DNA of 64,000 nucleotides from Pseudomonas sp. MTM4. Its GTDB lineage: Bacteria; Pseudomonadota; Gammaproteobacteria; Pseudomonadales; Pseudomonadaceae. Of the stretch, positions 26,394 through 34,525 are shown piece by piece (position 1 is the stretch's first letter; each line of letters opens with the position of its first letter). Both the position numbers and the translations under genes were made by a program. The stretch covers positions 4,139,001 through 4,203,000 of the forward strand of contig NZ_CP048411.1 in the NCBI RefSeq assembly GCF_019355055.1. The letters are read 5' to 3'. Below the pieces are notes generated by a model. The model had not been told where the DNA came from and did not search any database. It saw only the letters and a list, made by a program, of their open reading frames with translations.

Positions 26394-27740
26394 ATGCAGC
26401 CAACCAACCAAGCCGCGAACGCCTGGCGTGTCCTGTTTCTGCTGTTTCTGGCCAACCTGTTCAACTTCTTCGACCGCACCATTCCCGCCATCATCGCCGA
26501 GCCGATTCGTCTGGAGTGGAGCCTCAACGACTTCCAGCTCGGCCTGATCGGCACTGCCTTCACCATCGTTTATGCGATAGCCGGGGTGCCGCTGGGGCGT
26601 ATGGCCGATATCGGCTCGCGCCGCAAGATCATGGGCTGGGGTTTGACCGCCTGGAGTGGGCTGACTGCCGTCAACGGCTTCGCTTGGAATTTTTGGAGTT
26701 TCCTGCTGATCCGCATGGGCATCGGCATCGGCGAGGCCAGCTACGCGCCGGCGGCCAACTCGCTGATCGGCGATCTGTTCCCGGCACACAAGCGCGCTCG
26801 TGCCATGGGAATCTTCATGCTCGGCCTTCCGCTTGGGTTGCTGCTGGCGTTTTTCACCATCGGCTCGATGGTCGAGTATTTCGGCAGCTGGCGCGCGCCG
26901 TTCTTCATCGCTGCCGTGCCTGGATTAGTGCTGGCGGTGTTCATCTTCTTCGTCAAGGAGCCGCAGCGTGGCGCCGCCGAGACGGTGAAGGTGTCCCAGG
27001 AGCGCGTGCAACAGCCCGTGCGCAAGGTGTTGGCGATCCGTACCTTCTGGTGGCTGGTGCTGGCCGGCCTGGCGTTCAACTTCGCGACCTACGCCTGTAA
27101 CGCCTTCATGGTGCCGTTGTTGATGCGTTATCACGCGGTGCCGCTGGTTGAGGCATCGATTGCCACCGGTGTGATCGTCGGCCTGACCGGCTTGATTGGG
27201 TTGACCTTTGGCGGCTGGGTGGCCGACCAGATCCATCAGCGTTTCGCCCGTGGCCGGCTGATCTTCGCGGCGGTGAGCATGGTCATCGCCACGCTCGCCA
27301 CCGGTTACGCGCTACTCGCCGGGCGCATCGAGGTCGGCGTGTTCGTCGCGATTTTCAGCATCGGCTGGCTGTTCTCCTACAACTTCTACACCTGCGTCTA
27401 CACCGCGATTCAAGACGTGGTCGAGCCACGTTTGCGCGCCACTGCCATGGCGCTGTTCTTCGCGGGGCTTTATCTGCTTGGCGGTGGCATGGGTACGGTG
27501 GTGGTGGGGCTGTTGTCCGATCACTTTGCCGAGTCGGCGATGCTCGCCGCAGGGGCCAGCGAGATGAGCGAAGCGTTCCGCGCGGAAGGGCTGCATGGGG
27601 CGATGTACCTGATCCCGGCATCGTTGCTGCTGACCATGGTGTTCCTGTTCCAGGCCTCGCGGACGTTCTGCCATGACGCCAAACGCATGACCGATGGCAT
27701 GACTCAGTCCGCCAGCGACGCCGAGGCCGCTCTGGCCTGA
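26394..27740 (+). CDS. MFS transporter
   Basis: A 448-residue, 12-segment major facilitator permease. The first membrane helix (LFLLFLANLFNFFDRTIPAI) carries the charged FDR typical of the spinster-like and hexuronate/anion branches; the loop 2-3 signature is GRMADIGSRRKIM. Position after the reductase/isomerase pair suggests import of a related organic acid, but 125 bases separate them and no ligand residue is diagnostic. Confidence 0.85.
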   Translation: MQPTNQAANAWRVLFLLFLANLFNFFDRTIPAIIAEPIRLEWSLNDFQLGLIGTAFTIVYAIAGVPLGRMADIGSRRKIMGWGLTAWSGLTAVNGFAWNFWSFLLIRMGIGIGEASYAPAANSLIGDLFPAHKRARAMGIFMLGLPLGLLLAFFTIGSMVEYFGSWRAPFFIAAVPGLVLAVFIFFVKEPQRGAAETVKVSQERVQQPVRKVLAIRTFWWLVLAGLAFNFATYACNAFMVPLLMRYHAVPLVEASIATGVIVGLTGLIGLTFGGWVADQIHQRFARGRLIFAAVSMVIATLATGYALLAGRIEVGVFVAIFSIGWLFSYNFYTCVYTAIQDVVEPRLRATAMALFFAGLYLLGGGMGTVVVGLLSDHFAESAMLAAGASEMSEAFRAEGLHGAMYLIPASLLLTMVFLFQASRTFCHDAKRMTDGMTQSASDAEAALA

Positions 27741-27747
27741 TCGCCTC

Positions 27748-27781
27748 GCCGTCGACAGTGCCGCAGGGTACTGTCGACGGC
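27748..27781. terminator. Long GC hairpin after the MFS gene
   Basis: Perfect 12-bp stem GCCGTCGACAGT (27748-27759) with ACTGTCGACGGC (27770-27781), 7 bases past the MFS stop. No T tract; could terminate or stabilise the 3' end. Confidence 0.6.
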
Positions 27782-27888
27782 ACCGATTGACGCCTGCTGA
27801 CTTGCTTGCCGACTGGGCGACGATTGGCCAGCAATTGCCGGCAGGCTCGCATAAACTGCGCGGCCGTTTTTGGCAGTCCGGACCGCAC

Positions 27889-29154
27889 ATGCACACTCCG
27901 TCTCCCGCCCGCGCCTGCGGCATCGATTTCGGCACCTCCAACTCGACCGTCGGCTGGTGGCGTCCCGCCAGCGAGCCGCTGATCGTGCTCGAGGACGATC
28001 AGCACACCCTGCCTTCGGTGGTCTTCTTCAATGTCGAGGAACGCCGTCCGGTGTATGGCCGGCTAGCCCTGGCCGAATATCTGGAAGGCTACGAGGGGCG
28101 GTTGATGCGCTCGCTCAAAAGCCTGTTGGGCTCCAAGCTGCTGAAGAGCGAAACGACGGTACTGGGCAGTGCCATGCCGTTCAAAGACATCCTCGGCCTG
28201 TTCCTCGGGACGCTCAAACAGCGCGCCGAAACCAGTGCCGGTCGAGCGTTCGACGAGGTGGTACTGGGTCGCCCGGTGTTCTTCGTCGACGACGACCCGC
28301 AGGCAGACAAGGAAGCTTCCGACACCCTGGCTGCAGCGGCGAAGAAGATCGGTTTCAAGGACGTCTCGTTCCAGTACGAACCCATCGCAGCAGCCTTCGA
28401 CTACGAGTCGCGCATCGAGCGGGAAGAGCGCGTATTGATCGTCGATATCGGCGGCGGTACTTCCGACTTTTCCCTGGTGCGGCTGTCGCCGGAGCGGCGC
28501 CAGATCGATGACCGTCAGAGCGACATTCTCGCCACCTCGGGCGTACACATCGGCGGCACCGATTTCGACAAGCAGCTCAGCCTGCAGGGCGTGATGCCTT
28601 TGTTCGGCTATGGCAGCCGGATGAAAAGCGACGCGCCGATGCCCACCAGCACCCATCTCAACCTCGCCACCTGGCATACCATCAACGCGGTCTATGCGCC
28701 GGCTTCGCTGCGTGCGCTGCAGAGCATGCGCTACGACATCGTCGACCCCACCGGGATCGACCGGCTGTTCAGTCTCATCGAGCAACGCGCTGGCCACTGG
28801 CTGGCGATGCAGGTGGAGCAGGGCAAGATCGAGCTGACCGAGCAGGACCGCTATCTCATCGACTTCGCGCGGATCGAAGCGGGATTGCAGGCGAGCCTGA
28901 CCCGCGACGGCTTCGAAACGGCCATCGACCCGTTGCTCGAACGAATCCGCGGCAACGTCAGTCAATTGCTGGCAAGCGCCGGGCTCAAGCACGACGACAT
29001 CGATACGGTGTTCTTCACCGGCGGTTCCAGCGCGATTCCGGCCTTGCGCCAGAGCATCGCAGCACTGCTGCCAAGCGCCCGTCATGTGGAAGGCAACCGC
29101 TTCGGCAGTATCGGTAGCGGCTTGGCCATCGAAGCGAAGAAACGCTACGGTTGA
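27889..29154 (+). CDS. Hsp70-family protein, YegD-like
   Basis: A 421-residue actin-fold ATPase related to Hsp70 but lacking the C-terminal peptide-binding domain. Nucleotide motifs: CGIDFGTSNSTVGWW (phosphate 1), LIVDIGGGTSDFSLVRLSP (phosphate 2), and FFTGGSSAIPALRQSIA (adenosine). ATG 27889 was chosen because it begins just before the phosphate-1 loop; the open frame to 27787 has no site. E. coli YegD is a slightly longer homologue of unclear chaperone function. Confidence 0.9.
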   Translation: MHTPSPARACGIDFGTSNSTVGWWRPASEPLIVLEDDQHTLPSVVFFNVEERRPVYGRLALAEYLEGYEGRLMRSLKSLLGSKLLKSETTVLGSAMPFKDILGLFLGTLKQRAETSAGRAFDEVVLGRPVFFVDDDPQADKEASDTLAAAAKKIGFKDVSFQYEPIAAAFDYESRIEREERVLIVDIGGGTSDFSLVRLSPERRQIDDRQSDILATSGVHIGGTDFDKQLSLQGVMPLFGYGSRMKSDAPMPTSTHLNLATWHTINAVYAPASLRALQSMRYDIVDPTGIDRLFSLIEQRAGHWLAMQVEQGKIELTEQDRYLIDFARIEAGLQASLTRDGFETAIDPLLERIRGNVSQLLASAGLKHDDIDTVFFTGGSSAIPALRQSIAALLPSARHVEGNRFGSIGSGLAIEAKKRYG

Positions 29155-29206
29155 TTTCCCGTGAGCGCCTGTCCGGCATGTCTCGCGGGCCTGTTGGGGA
29201 GTTTTC

Positions 29207-30103
29207 ATGGGTTACAAACTTCGTCCGCAAGACCCTGTCGCCGAGGTGCGCAAGGTCGCTCGACAGCGCATCGACAAAGCCATCGAGGCACTGAGCGTGC
29301 CGGCTGCCGAGCGAGCCGAGGGTGTGCATCAGGCGCGCAAGCGCTTCAAGGAATTGCGCGCGTTGCTGCGATTGGTGCGAAAGCCCTTGGGTGCTGAATT
29401 CAAGCGCGAGAATCAGCGCCTGCGCGATCTTGGCCGTGCGCTGGCCGAATCTCGCGACGCCACCGCCATGCTGGAAAGCTGGGATCTGCTGAGCGCACGG
29501 TTCCCCAAATTGTTCGCCGAGGCGGGCTTCAAACAGATCCGTCGGCGCCTGCAGGCAAGAGCCAGGCAGGGCGAAGGCGATGCCACTAACCTCGATGCCC
29601 GTATTGCCCAGGCGATCAATGAACTGAGCAATGCCAGCGCCTGTATCGACAGCTGGCCATTGAGCGCCGAGGGTTTCGAGCTGTTGGCCGCCGGGGTGGA
29701 GCGCACCTATGCCGACGGTTGTGCCGAGCTGGCCAAGGTCAAACTCGAACCGAGCGACGAGCAGTTCCATGAATGGCGCAAACGGGTTAAGGATCACTGG
29801 TATCAGACGCGGCTACTGACTCCTAGCTGGCCGACGCTGATGCAGGTGCGCAGCGACTCGCTCAAGCGTCTGGCCGATCTGCTCGGCGACGATCATGATC
29901 TGGCGATGATGCAGCAGCTGATGCAGGCGCAGCCGCCTTTAGTCGGTGACCAGTCGTTGCGTGAGCGGCTCGATCGCGTGATCGTGCAACGGCGCGGCGA
30001 AATGCAGCGCGAAGCGTTGGCGCTGGGTAATGAGATCTATCTGGAGGCGCCTCGGGATCTGGTGGCGCGCTGGCAGCGCTACTGGGAAACGGCCGAGGTC
30101 TGA
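29207..30103 (+). CDS. CHAD domain protein
   Basis: A 298-residue all-helical protein with conserved His and basic residues of the CHAD fold: VHQARKRFKELRALLRLVRK near the N-terminus, and FHEWRKRVKDHWYQTRLL with LLGDDHDLAMMQQLM later. CHAD proteins bind inorganic polyphosphate. It follows the YegD-like gene by 52 bases on the same strand. No CYTH partner domain is fused. Confidence 0.88.
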   Translation: MGYKLRPQDPVAEVRKVARQRIDKAIEALSVPAAERAEGVHQARKRFKELRALLRLVRKPLGAEFKRENQRLRDLGRALAESRDATAMLESWDLLSARFPKLFAEAGFKQIRRRLQARARQGEGDATNLDARIAQAINELSNASACIDSWPLSAEGFELLAAGVERTYADGCAELAKVKLEPSDEQFHEWRKRVKDHWYQTRLLTPSWPTLMQVRSDSLKRLADLLGDDHDLAMMQQLMQAQPPLVGDQSLRERLDRVIVQRRGEMQREALALGNEIYLEAPRDLVARWQRYWETAEV

Positions 30104-30107
30104 CTGT

Positions 30108-30137
30108 CTGGCGCACGGTCATAAGACCGTACGCCAG
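30108..30137. terminator. Hairpin between converging CHAD and cyclophilin genes
   Basis: CTGGCGCACGGTC (30108-30120) pairs with GACCGTACGCCAG (30125-30137), one mismatch, loop ATAA. It sits between two converging stops and may terminate both transcripts. Confidence 0.65.
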
Positions 30138-30154
30138 CGGCAGGAGAATCGAGG

Positions 30155-30706
30155 TTACAGCTTCTTCGCGGAAACGATCGTCACCGGCTGCAGCGGGACG
30201 TTCTGCATCATGCTGCGGTTGCCGGTGGGCACTTGGGCGATCTGATCGACCACATCCATTCCGCGCACCACCTTGGCAAACACCGCATAGCCGAAATCGC
30301 GGCCGCCGTGGTCGAGGAAGTCATTGTCGCGGTGATTGATGAAGAACTGGCTGGTGGCCGAGTTGACGTTCTGTGTACGGGCCATCGCCAAGGTTCCGCG
30401 AACGTTGTGCAGGCCATTGTCGGCTTCGTTCTTGATCGGCTCGCCGGTCTTCTTCTGGCCCAGGCCTTCGTTGAAACCGCCGCCCTGGATCATGAAGCCA
30501 GGGATCACGCGGTGGAACACGGTGCCATCGTAGAAGCCGCTTTCCACATAGCCGAGGAAATTCTTCACGCTGATCGGCGCCTTCTCGGCTTCAAGCTCGA
30601 TTTCGATTTCGCCCATGCTGGTGTTCAGCAGCACGCGTGGGTTGTCTGCCGCCAGGAGGTTTCCGGCGAGCAGCAGCGAGCAGGCGGCGAGTACGAGTCG
30701 TTTCAT
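30155..30706 (-). CDS. ppiA: Periplasmic peptidyl-prolyl cis-trans isomerase (cyclophilin)
   Basis: A 183-residue cyclophilin with a signal peptide ([20 protein letters not shown]). Catalytic wording is intact: [38 protein letters not shown], and [15 protein letters not shown]. It catalyses proline isomerisation during folding in the periplasm. Its ATG overlaps the stop of the LysR gene by four bases, unusual for PpiA. Confidence 0.92.
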   Translation of the reverse strand: MKRLVLAACSLLLAGNLLAADNPRVLLNTSMGEIEIELEAEKAPISVKNFLGYVESGFYDGTVFHRVIPGFMIQGGGFNEGLGQKKTGEPIKNEADNGLHNVRGTLAMARTQNVNSATSQFFINHRDNDFLDHGGRDFGYAVFAKVVRGMDVVDQIAQVPTGNRSMMQNVPLQPVTIVSAKKL

Positions 30707-31647
30707 GGTGTAGTCCTGTTGAGGGTGGAAGCTTGGGCCGGTCGGCCATCGGCAGGTTGAGTTTGCGCATCGTACGTCTTGATCAGGTCGATGAGAATCT
30801 GCGTTGCCGGGCCGAGCGGTTTGTCCGGGTTAGTGTAGAGATGGAACAACGGGCGGCGAATGCTTCCCTGGATCAACGGCAGCGGCTTGAGCACGCCTTC
30901 GGCCAGTTCGCGGTCGATCATGTGACGCGGCAGCCAGGCGAAACCCAGCCCGCTGCTGACGAAGGCGACCGAGGTGGCCAGGCTGCCGACCGTCCAGCGC
31001 TGCTCGGCGCCCAGCCAGCCGGCGTCTCGCGGCTGACGTTGGCCGGAGTCGCGCACCACGACCTGCATCTGATTCTGCAGGTCCTGCACGCTCAGCTTGC
31101 GCTGCAGCTGGTGCAGCGAATGGTCGGCATGGGCGACGGCGATGAATTCGACAGTGCTCAGCTCCGCTCCGAGGTAGCCGGTAATGTCCAGGCTGGTAAT
31201 TGCCAGATCCGCAGTGCCGTCCCTGAGCACATCTTCAACGCCCGACAGGACTTCCTCGCGTAAACGCACCCGGCAGCCCTGGCTCTGCGGCATGAAAGCC
31301 GTCAACGCGCGGATCAGCTTGGCGTTGGGGTAGGCGGCGTCCACCACCAGGCGTACTTCGGCTTCCCAGCCCTGTTCCATGTGATGGGCCAGTTCTTCGA
31401 GCTGCCCGGCCTGGACCACCAGTTGCCGCGAGCGGCGCAGCAGCACTTCGCCTGCATCGGTGAGCACTGCCTTGCGACCATCGATGCGCAACAGCGGAAC
31501 GCCGAGCTGCTCCTGCATGCGCGCCACGGTATAGCTGACCGACGATTGCGAGCGATGCAGCATCTCCGCCGCCTGGGCAAAGCCGCCGTGATCGATCACC
31601 GCCTGCAGGGTTCGCCATTGATCGAGGGTTACGCGTGGCACTTTCAT
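30703..31647 (-). CDS. LysR-family transcriptional regulator
   Basis: A 314-residue regulator starting at ATG 31647 ([20 protein letters not shown]); an extension to 31755 is open but would overlap the divergent gene. The winged helix is [20 protein letters not shown] then [19 protein letters not shown], and the effector domain begins near residue 90. Divergently placed to the 109-residue exported protein at 31712 with a 64-base shared promoter region, its likely target. Confidence 0.9.
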   Translation of the reverse strand: MKVPRVTLDQWRTLQAVIDHGGFAQAAEMLHRSQSSVSYTVARMQEQLGVPLLRIDGRKAVLTDAGEVLLRRSRQLVVQAGQLEELAHHMEQGWEAEVRLVVDAAYPNAKLIRALTAFMPQSQGCRVRLREEVLSGVEDVLRDGTADLAITSLDITGYLGAELSTVEFIAVAHADHSLHQLQRKLSVQDLQNQMQVVVRDSGQRQPRDAGWLGAEQRWTVGSLATSVAFVSSGLGFAWLPRHMIDRELAEGVLKPLPLIQGSIRRPLFHLYTNPDKPLGPATQILIDLIKTYDAQTQPADGRPAQASTLNRTTP

Positions 31648-31711
31648 TCCATTGTTTTCCTGTCGCGTCTGTCTGGTACGCTGGCACGCCTTCACGAGGA
31701 GCCCGCATAAA

Positions 31712-32041
31712 ATGAAAAAAATACGCTTCGCCGCGCTCGCTTCGCTCGCAATCATCCCACTGAGCGCCCTGGCCGTCAGCTATCCGGTGGAACTGGAGCA
31801 AGAGCTCAATGGCGCCGAAGTGCTGGCTACCACCGAAACCATCGACCGGGACATGGCCGGTCTGCTGTTGCAGAACTTCGGCGAACGCCCGGTGAGCTGC
31901 TCAGCGGTGTTCCGCAACGGCCCGGAAGTACCACGCACCCGCCGCACCACGCTCGACGCTGGCGAGCGCAAGCCGCTGACCGCCAAGTTCAAGCGCGATG
32001 TGATCCGGCTGCGTATCAAGCTGACCTGCGAGCCGCAGTGA
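31712..32041 (+). CDS. Small exported protein, 109 residues
   Basis: Not recognised as a named family. A signal peptide (MKKIRFAALASLAIIPLSAL, cut near AVSYPVE) precedes a mature ~88-residue basic domain with two Cys (PVSCSAVFRNGPE and KLTCEPQ at the end), suggesting a disulfide in the periplasm. A GAGGA site lies about ten bases upstream of ATG 31712. Divergent from the LysR gene, so possibly controlled by it. Confidence 0.75.
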   Translation: MKKIRFAALASLAIIPLSALAVSYPVELEQELNGAEVLATTETIDRDMAGLLLQNFGERPVSCSAVFRNGPEVPRTRRTTLDAGERKPLTAKFKRDVIRLRIKLTCEPQ

Positions 32042-32256
32042 GGTTCGCGCGGTGAGCCGATCGGGACGCGGTGGCCGGCTTCCAAGGCTCGGCTTAGCGC
32101 GTCGCTAATGTTCAATTGTTAGTCGCGTCCGCACTGTCGATCCGCCCGCCTCGGGTTCGATCAACGATCCGGTCGATCGTCGCGCTGATAAAGCCGCCTT
32201 TCCACCGGCCGGACGCGTTAATCTATGCGACGTTTTTCGACCTTGAGGTATCCCCC

Positions 32257-33603
32257 TTGTTTGACCAATTCGCCCTGCATGAACGCCTGCTCAAGGCGGT
32301 CGCCGAACTCAAATTCGTCGAGCCGACGCCGGTGCAGGTGGCGGCCATTCCCCCGGCGCTGGAAGGGCGCGACCTGCGGGTAACGGCGCAGACCGGCAGC
32401 GGCAAGACGGCGGCGTTCGTGCTGCCGATGCTCAACCGGCTGATCGGCGATGCGGTGGTGCGCACCGACGTGCGCGCGCTGATCCTGCTGCCGACCCGCG
32501 AGCTGGCCCAGCAGACCCTCAAGGAAGTCGAGCGCTTCTCGCAGTTCACCTTCATCAAGTCGGCGATGATCACCGGTGGCGAGGACTTCAAGGTCCAGGC
32601 GGCGATCCTGCGCAAGGTCCCGGACATCCTCATCGGCACGCCGGGACGGATGATCGAGCATCTCAATGCCGGCACGCTGATCCTCAAGGACGTCGAACTG
32701 CTGATCCTCGATGAAGCCGACCGCATGCTCGACATGGGCTTCGCCGACGACGTACAGAGGCTGGTCGGCGAATGTGCCAAGCGTCAGCAGACGCTGCTGT
32801 TCTCCGCCACCAGCGGCGGCGCCGCCTTGCGCGAGATGGCGGCAAGTGTGTTGCGCGATCCGCTGCACCTTCAGCTCAACCGCGTCAGCGAGCTGAACGA
32901 GGGCACCCGTCAGCAGATCATCACCGCCGAGAACATCGAGCATAAAGAGAAGCTGGTGCACTGGCTGCTGGCCAACGAGACCTACAAGAAGGCCGTGATC
33001 TTCACCAATACCCGCGTGCAGGCCGACCGTCTTTACGGACGGTTGGTGGCCGAGGGCGTCAAGGCTTACGTGCTGCACGGGGACAAGGATCAGAAGGAGC
33101 GCAAGCTGGCCATCGACCGCGTCAAGGAAGGTGGCGTGAAGGTTCTGGTAGCCACCGACGTGGCGGCGCGCGGTCTGGATATCGAAGGTCTGGATCTGGT
33201 GATCAACTTCGACATGCCGCGCTCGGGTGATGAGTACGTTCACCGCATCGGACGTACCGGGCGCGCCGGCGCCGACGGCCTGGCGATCTCGCTGATCTGC
33301 CATAACGACTGGAACTTGATGTCGAGTATCGAACGCTACCTCAAGCAGCGTTTCGAGCATCGTGTCATCAAAGGGCTGAAGGGCGGCTACATGGGCCCGA
33401 AGAACCTCAAGGCATCGGGCAAGGCCGCCGGCACCAAGAAGAAAAAGGACGACAAGAAGAAGGCCACCGACAAGAAGACCAAAGTGGCATCAAAACCGAC
33501 GGCCAAGCGACCGAAGAACGCCAAGCGTGAAGCGCCTGCCTCGCAGGTCGTCAGTCAGGACGGCATGGCACCGCTGCGCCGCAAGAAGCCCGCCGCCGAA
33601 TAA
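32257..33603 (+). CDS. DEAD-box ATP-dependent RNA helicase
   Basis: A 448-residue RNA helicase. Motifs in order: Q motif (FVEPTPVQVAAIP), I (AQTGSGKT), Ia (PTRELAQQ), II (LDEADRML), III (SATSGG), V (ATDVAARGLDI), VI (HRIGRTGRAG). A Lys-rich tail (KAAGTKKKKDDKKKATDKKT and onward) likely aids RNA binding. No in-frame ATG fits; TTG 32257 with GAGGTA 7 bases upstream gives the usual start (fMet-FDQFALHERLL), so a TTG start is proposed. Acts in ribosome assembly or RNA decay. Confidence 0.9.
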   Translation: MFDQFALHERLLKAVAELKFVEPTPVQVAAIPPALEGRDLRVTAQTGSGKTAAFVLPMLNRLIGDAVVRTDVRALILLPTRELAQQTLKEVERFSQFTFIKSAMITGGEDFKVQAAILRKVPDILIGTPGRMIEHLNAGTLILKDVELLILDEADRMLDMGFADDVQRLVGECAKRQQTLLFSATSGGAALREMAASVLRDPLHLQLNRVSELNEGTRQQIITAENIEHKEKLVHWLLANETYKKAVIFTNTRVQADRLYGRLVAEGVKAYVLHGDKDQKERKLAIDRVKEGGVKVLVATDVAARGLDIEGLDLVINFDMPRSGDEYVHRIGRTGRAGADGLAISLICHNDWNLMSSIERYLKQRFEHRVIKGLKGGYMGPKNLKASGKAAGTKKKKDDKKKATDKKTKVASKPTAKRPKNAKREAPASQVVSQDGMAPLRRKKPAAE

Positions 33604-33617
33604 GGTCTCCACGACAC

Positions 33618-33639
33618 ACCGGGGCGTCGTAGCCCCGGT
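33618..33639. terminator. Hairpin after the RNA helicase gene
   Basis: ACCGGGGC (33618-33625) pairs with GCCCCGGT (33632-33639), extended by GACAC/GTGTC on the flanks. It lies between converging genes. Confidence 0.65.
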
Positions 33640-33651
33640 CATTCGTGTCCG

Positions 33652-33945
33652 TCAGCGCTTCTCCGCTGGTGCGATATCAGCTTTTTTCTCCGCTTCCTCG
33701 ACGTGCTGCAGGCGCTTGTCATAGGCCTGGCATTCGTCGCCCAGCTGGTCAGCGGTCTGCTTGACCTCCATCTCCCGCAATTGCTCGTTGATCTCGGCAG
33801 CACGCTCGGGGTCGCTTTCGGTTAGCTGATTGACGCGTTCGGCCAGCTGCCGGGCCTTGGCGTTTATCTGGTCCGTGGTGCATTCGGCCAGTGCCGGCTG
33901 GCTGGCCAGCAGGGCGGCAGCGAGGGGTATCAACAGGTATTTCAT
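33652..33945 (-). CDS. Small periplasmic protein with coiled-coil character
   Basis: A 97-residue exported protein starting at ATG 33945 with an AAGGAG site. The signal peptide (MKYLLIPLAAALLASQPALA) is followed by ECTTDQINAKARQLAERVNQ and a charged helical region with two Cys (C22 and the one in GDECQAYDK). Not assigned to a named family. The C-terminus (EEAEKKADIAPAEKR) looks disordered. Confidence 0.75.
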   Translation of the reverse strand: MKYLLIPLAAALLASQPALAECTTDQINAKARQLAERVNQLTESDPERAAEINEQLREMEVKQTADQLGDECQAYDKRLQHVEEAEKKADIAPAEKR

Positions 33946-34097
33946 GGTGGTGCGCTCCTTTAAGACCTGTTCGGTGGATGCCATGCGAGCGCTTTGGTTC
34001 AGCCTTTCCCGTTGTGCTGATGATCGAACCATGCCGCAGCCGGCACGGTCCGTATTAGCAAGAGCCGCGTTCTGACGCGGTGCAACAGGAGAACGAC

Positions 34098-34475
34098 ATG
34101 ACCTATGACTGGGATCTAATGCTGCGTCTGCTGCGCGAAGCGCAAAAGCCTGGCAACGAGGCCTTCGCGCCGCGTCAATATGCCGATGAGCATGCGATTG
34201 CCATGGAGGATGCCGGCCAGCCACTGCCTAATCTCGATTCGCTCAAGGCTGAAGCGCAGAACTACGAGAGCCTGCTGTTCGAAGGGGGGTTTCTGGTGAC
34301 GCGCCCGGAAGAGCAGGGCGGTAATGGTGAGAATTTCGTCCTGACCGAGCGGGGTTCACGGCTACTTGAGATGCTCGAAGGCGACATTGCGGGCACTGCG
34401 TACCGCCAGCGCCTGGATGACAAAGGCGAGGCCGCGCTGACGCCGGAAATCTTCGACGCCTTGGCGACGGGCTGA
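34098..34475 (+). CDS. Hypothetical protein, 125 residues (DUF2513-like)
   Basis: A soluble acidic protein (MTYDWDLMLRLLREAQKPGN). The N-terminal half and the FVLTERGSRLLEMLEGD stretch resemble winged-helix DUF2513-type proteins that sense or bind DNA, but the match is only by impression. ATG 34098 is preceded by CAGGAGAAC. It converges with the GH5 gene and a terminator lies between them. Confidence 0.65.
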   Translation: MTYDWDLMLRLLREAQKPGNEAFAPRQYADEHAIAMEDAGQPLPNLDSLKAEAQNYESLLFEGGFLVTRPEEQGGNGENFVLTERGSRLLEMLEGDIAGTAYRQRLDDKGEAALTPEIFDALATG

Positions 34476-34483
34476 AAAAAATA

Positions 34484-34503
34484 CGCCCCGCTAAGGCGGG
34501 GCG
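34484..34503 (-). terminator. Rho-independent terminator of the GH5 gene
   Basis: CGCCCCGC (34484-34491) pairs with GCGGGGCG (34496-34503). On the minus strand the stem is followed by TATTTTTTTC, a strong T tract, just past the GH5 stop. Confidence 0.9.
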
Positions 34504-34525
34504 CAGAGTTAGCGATACAGGCCGA

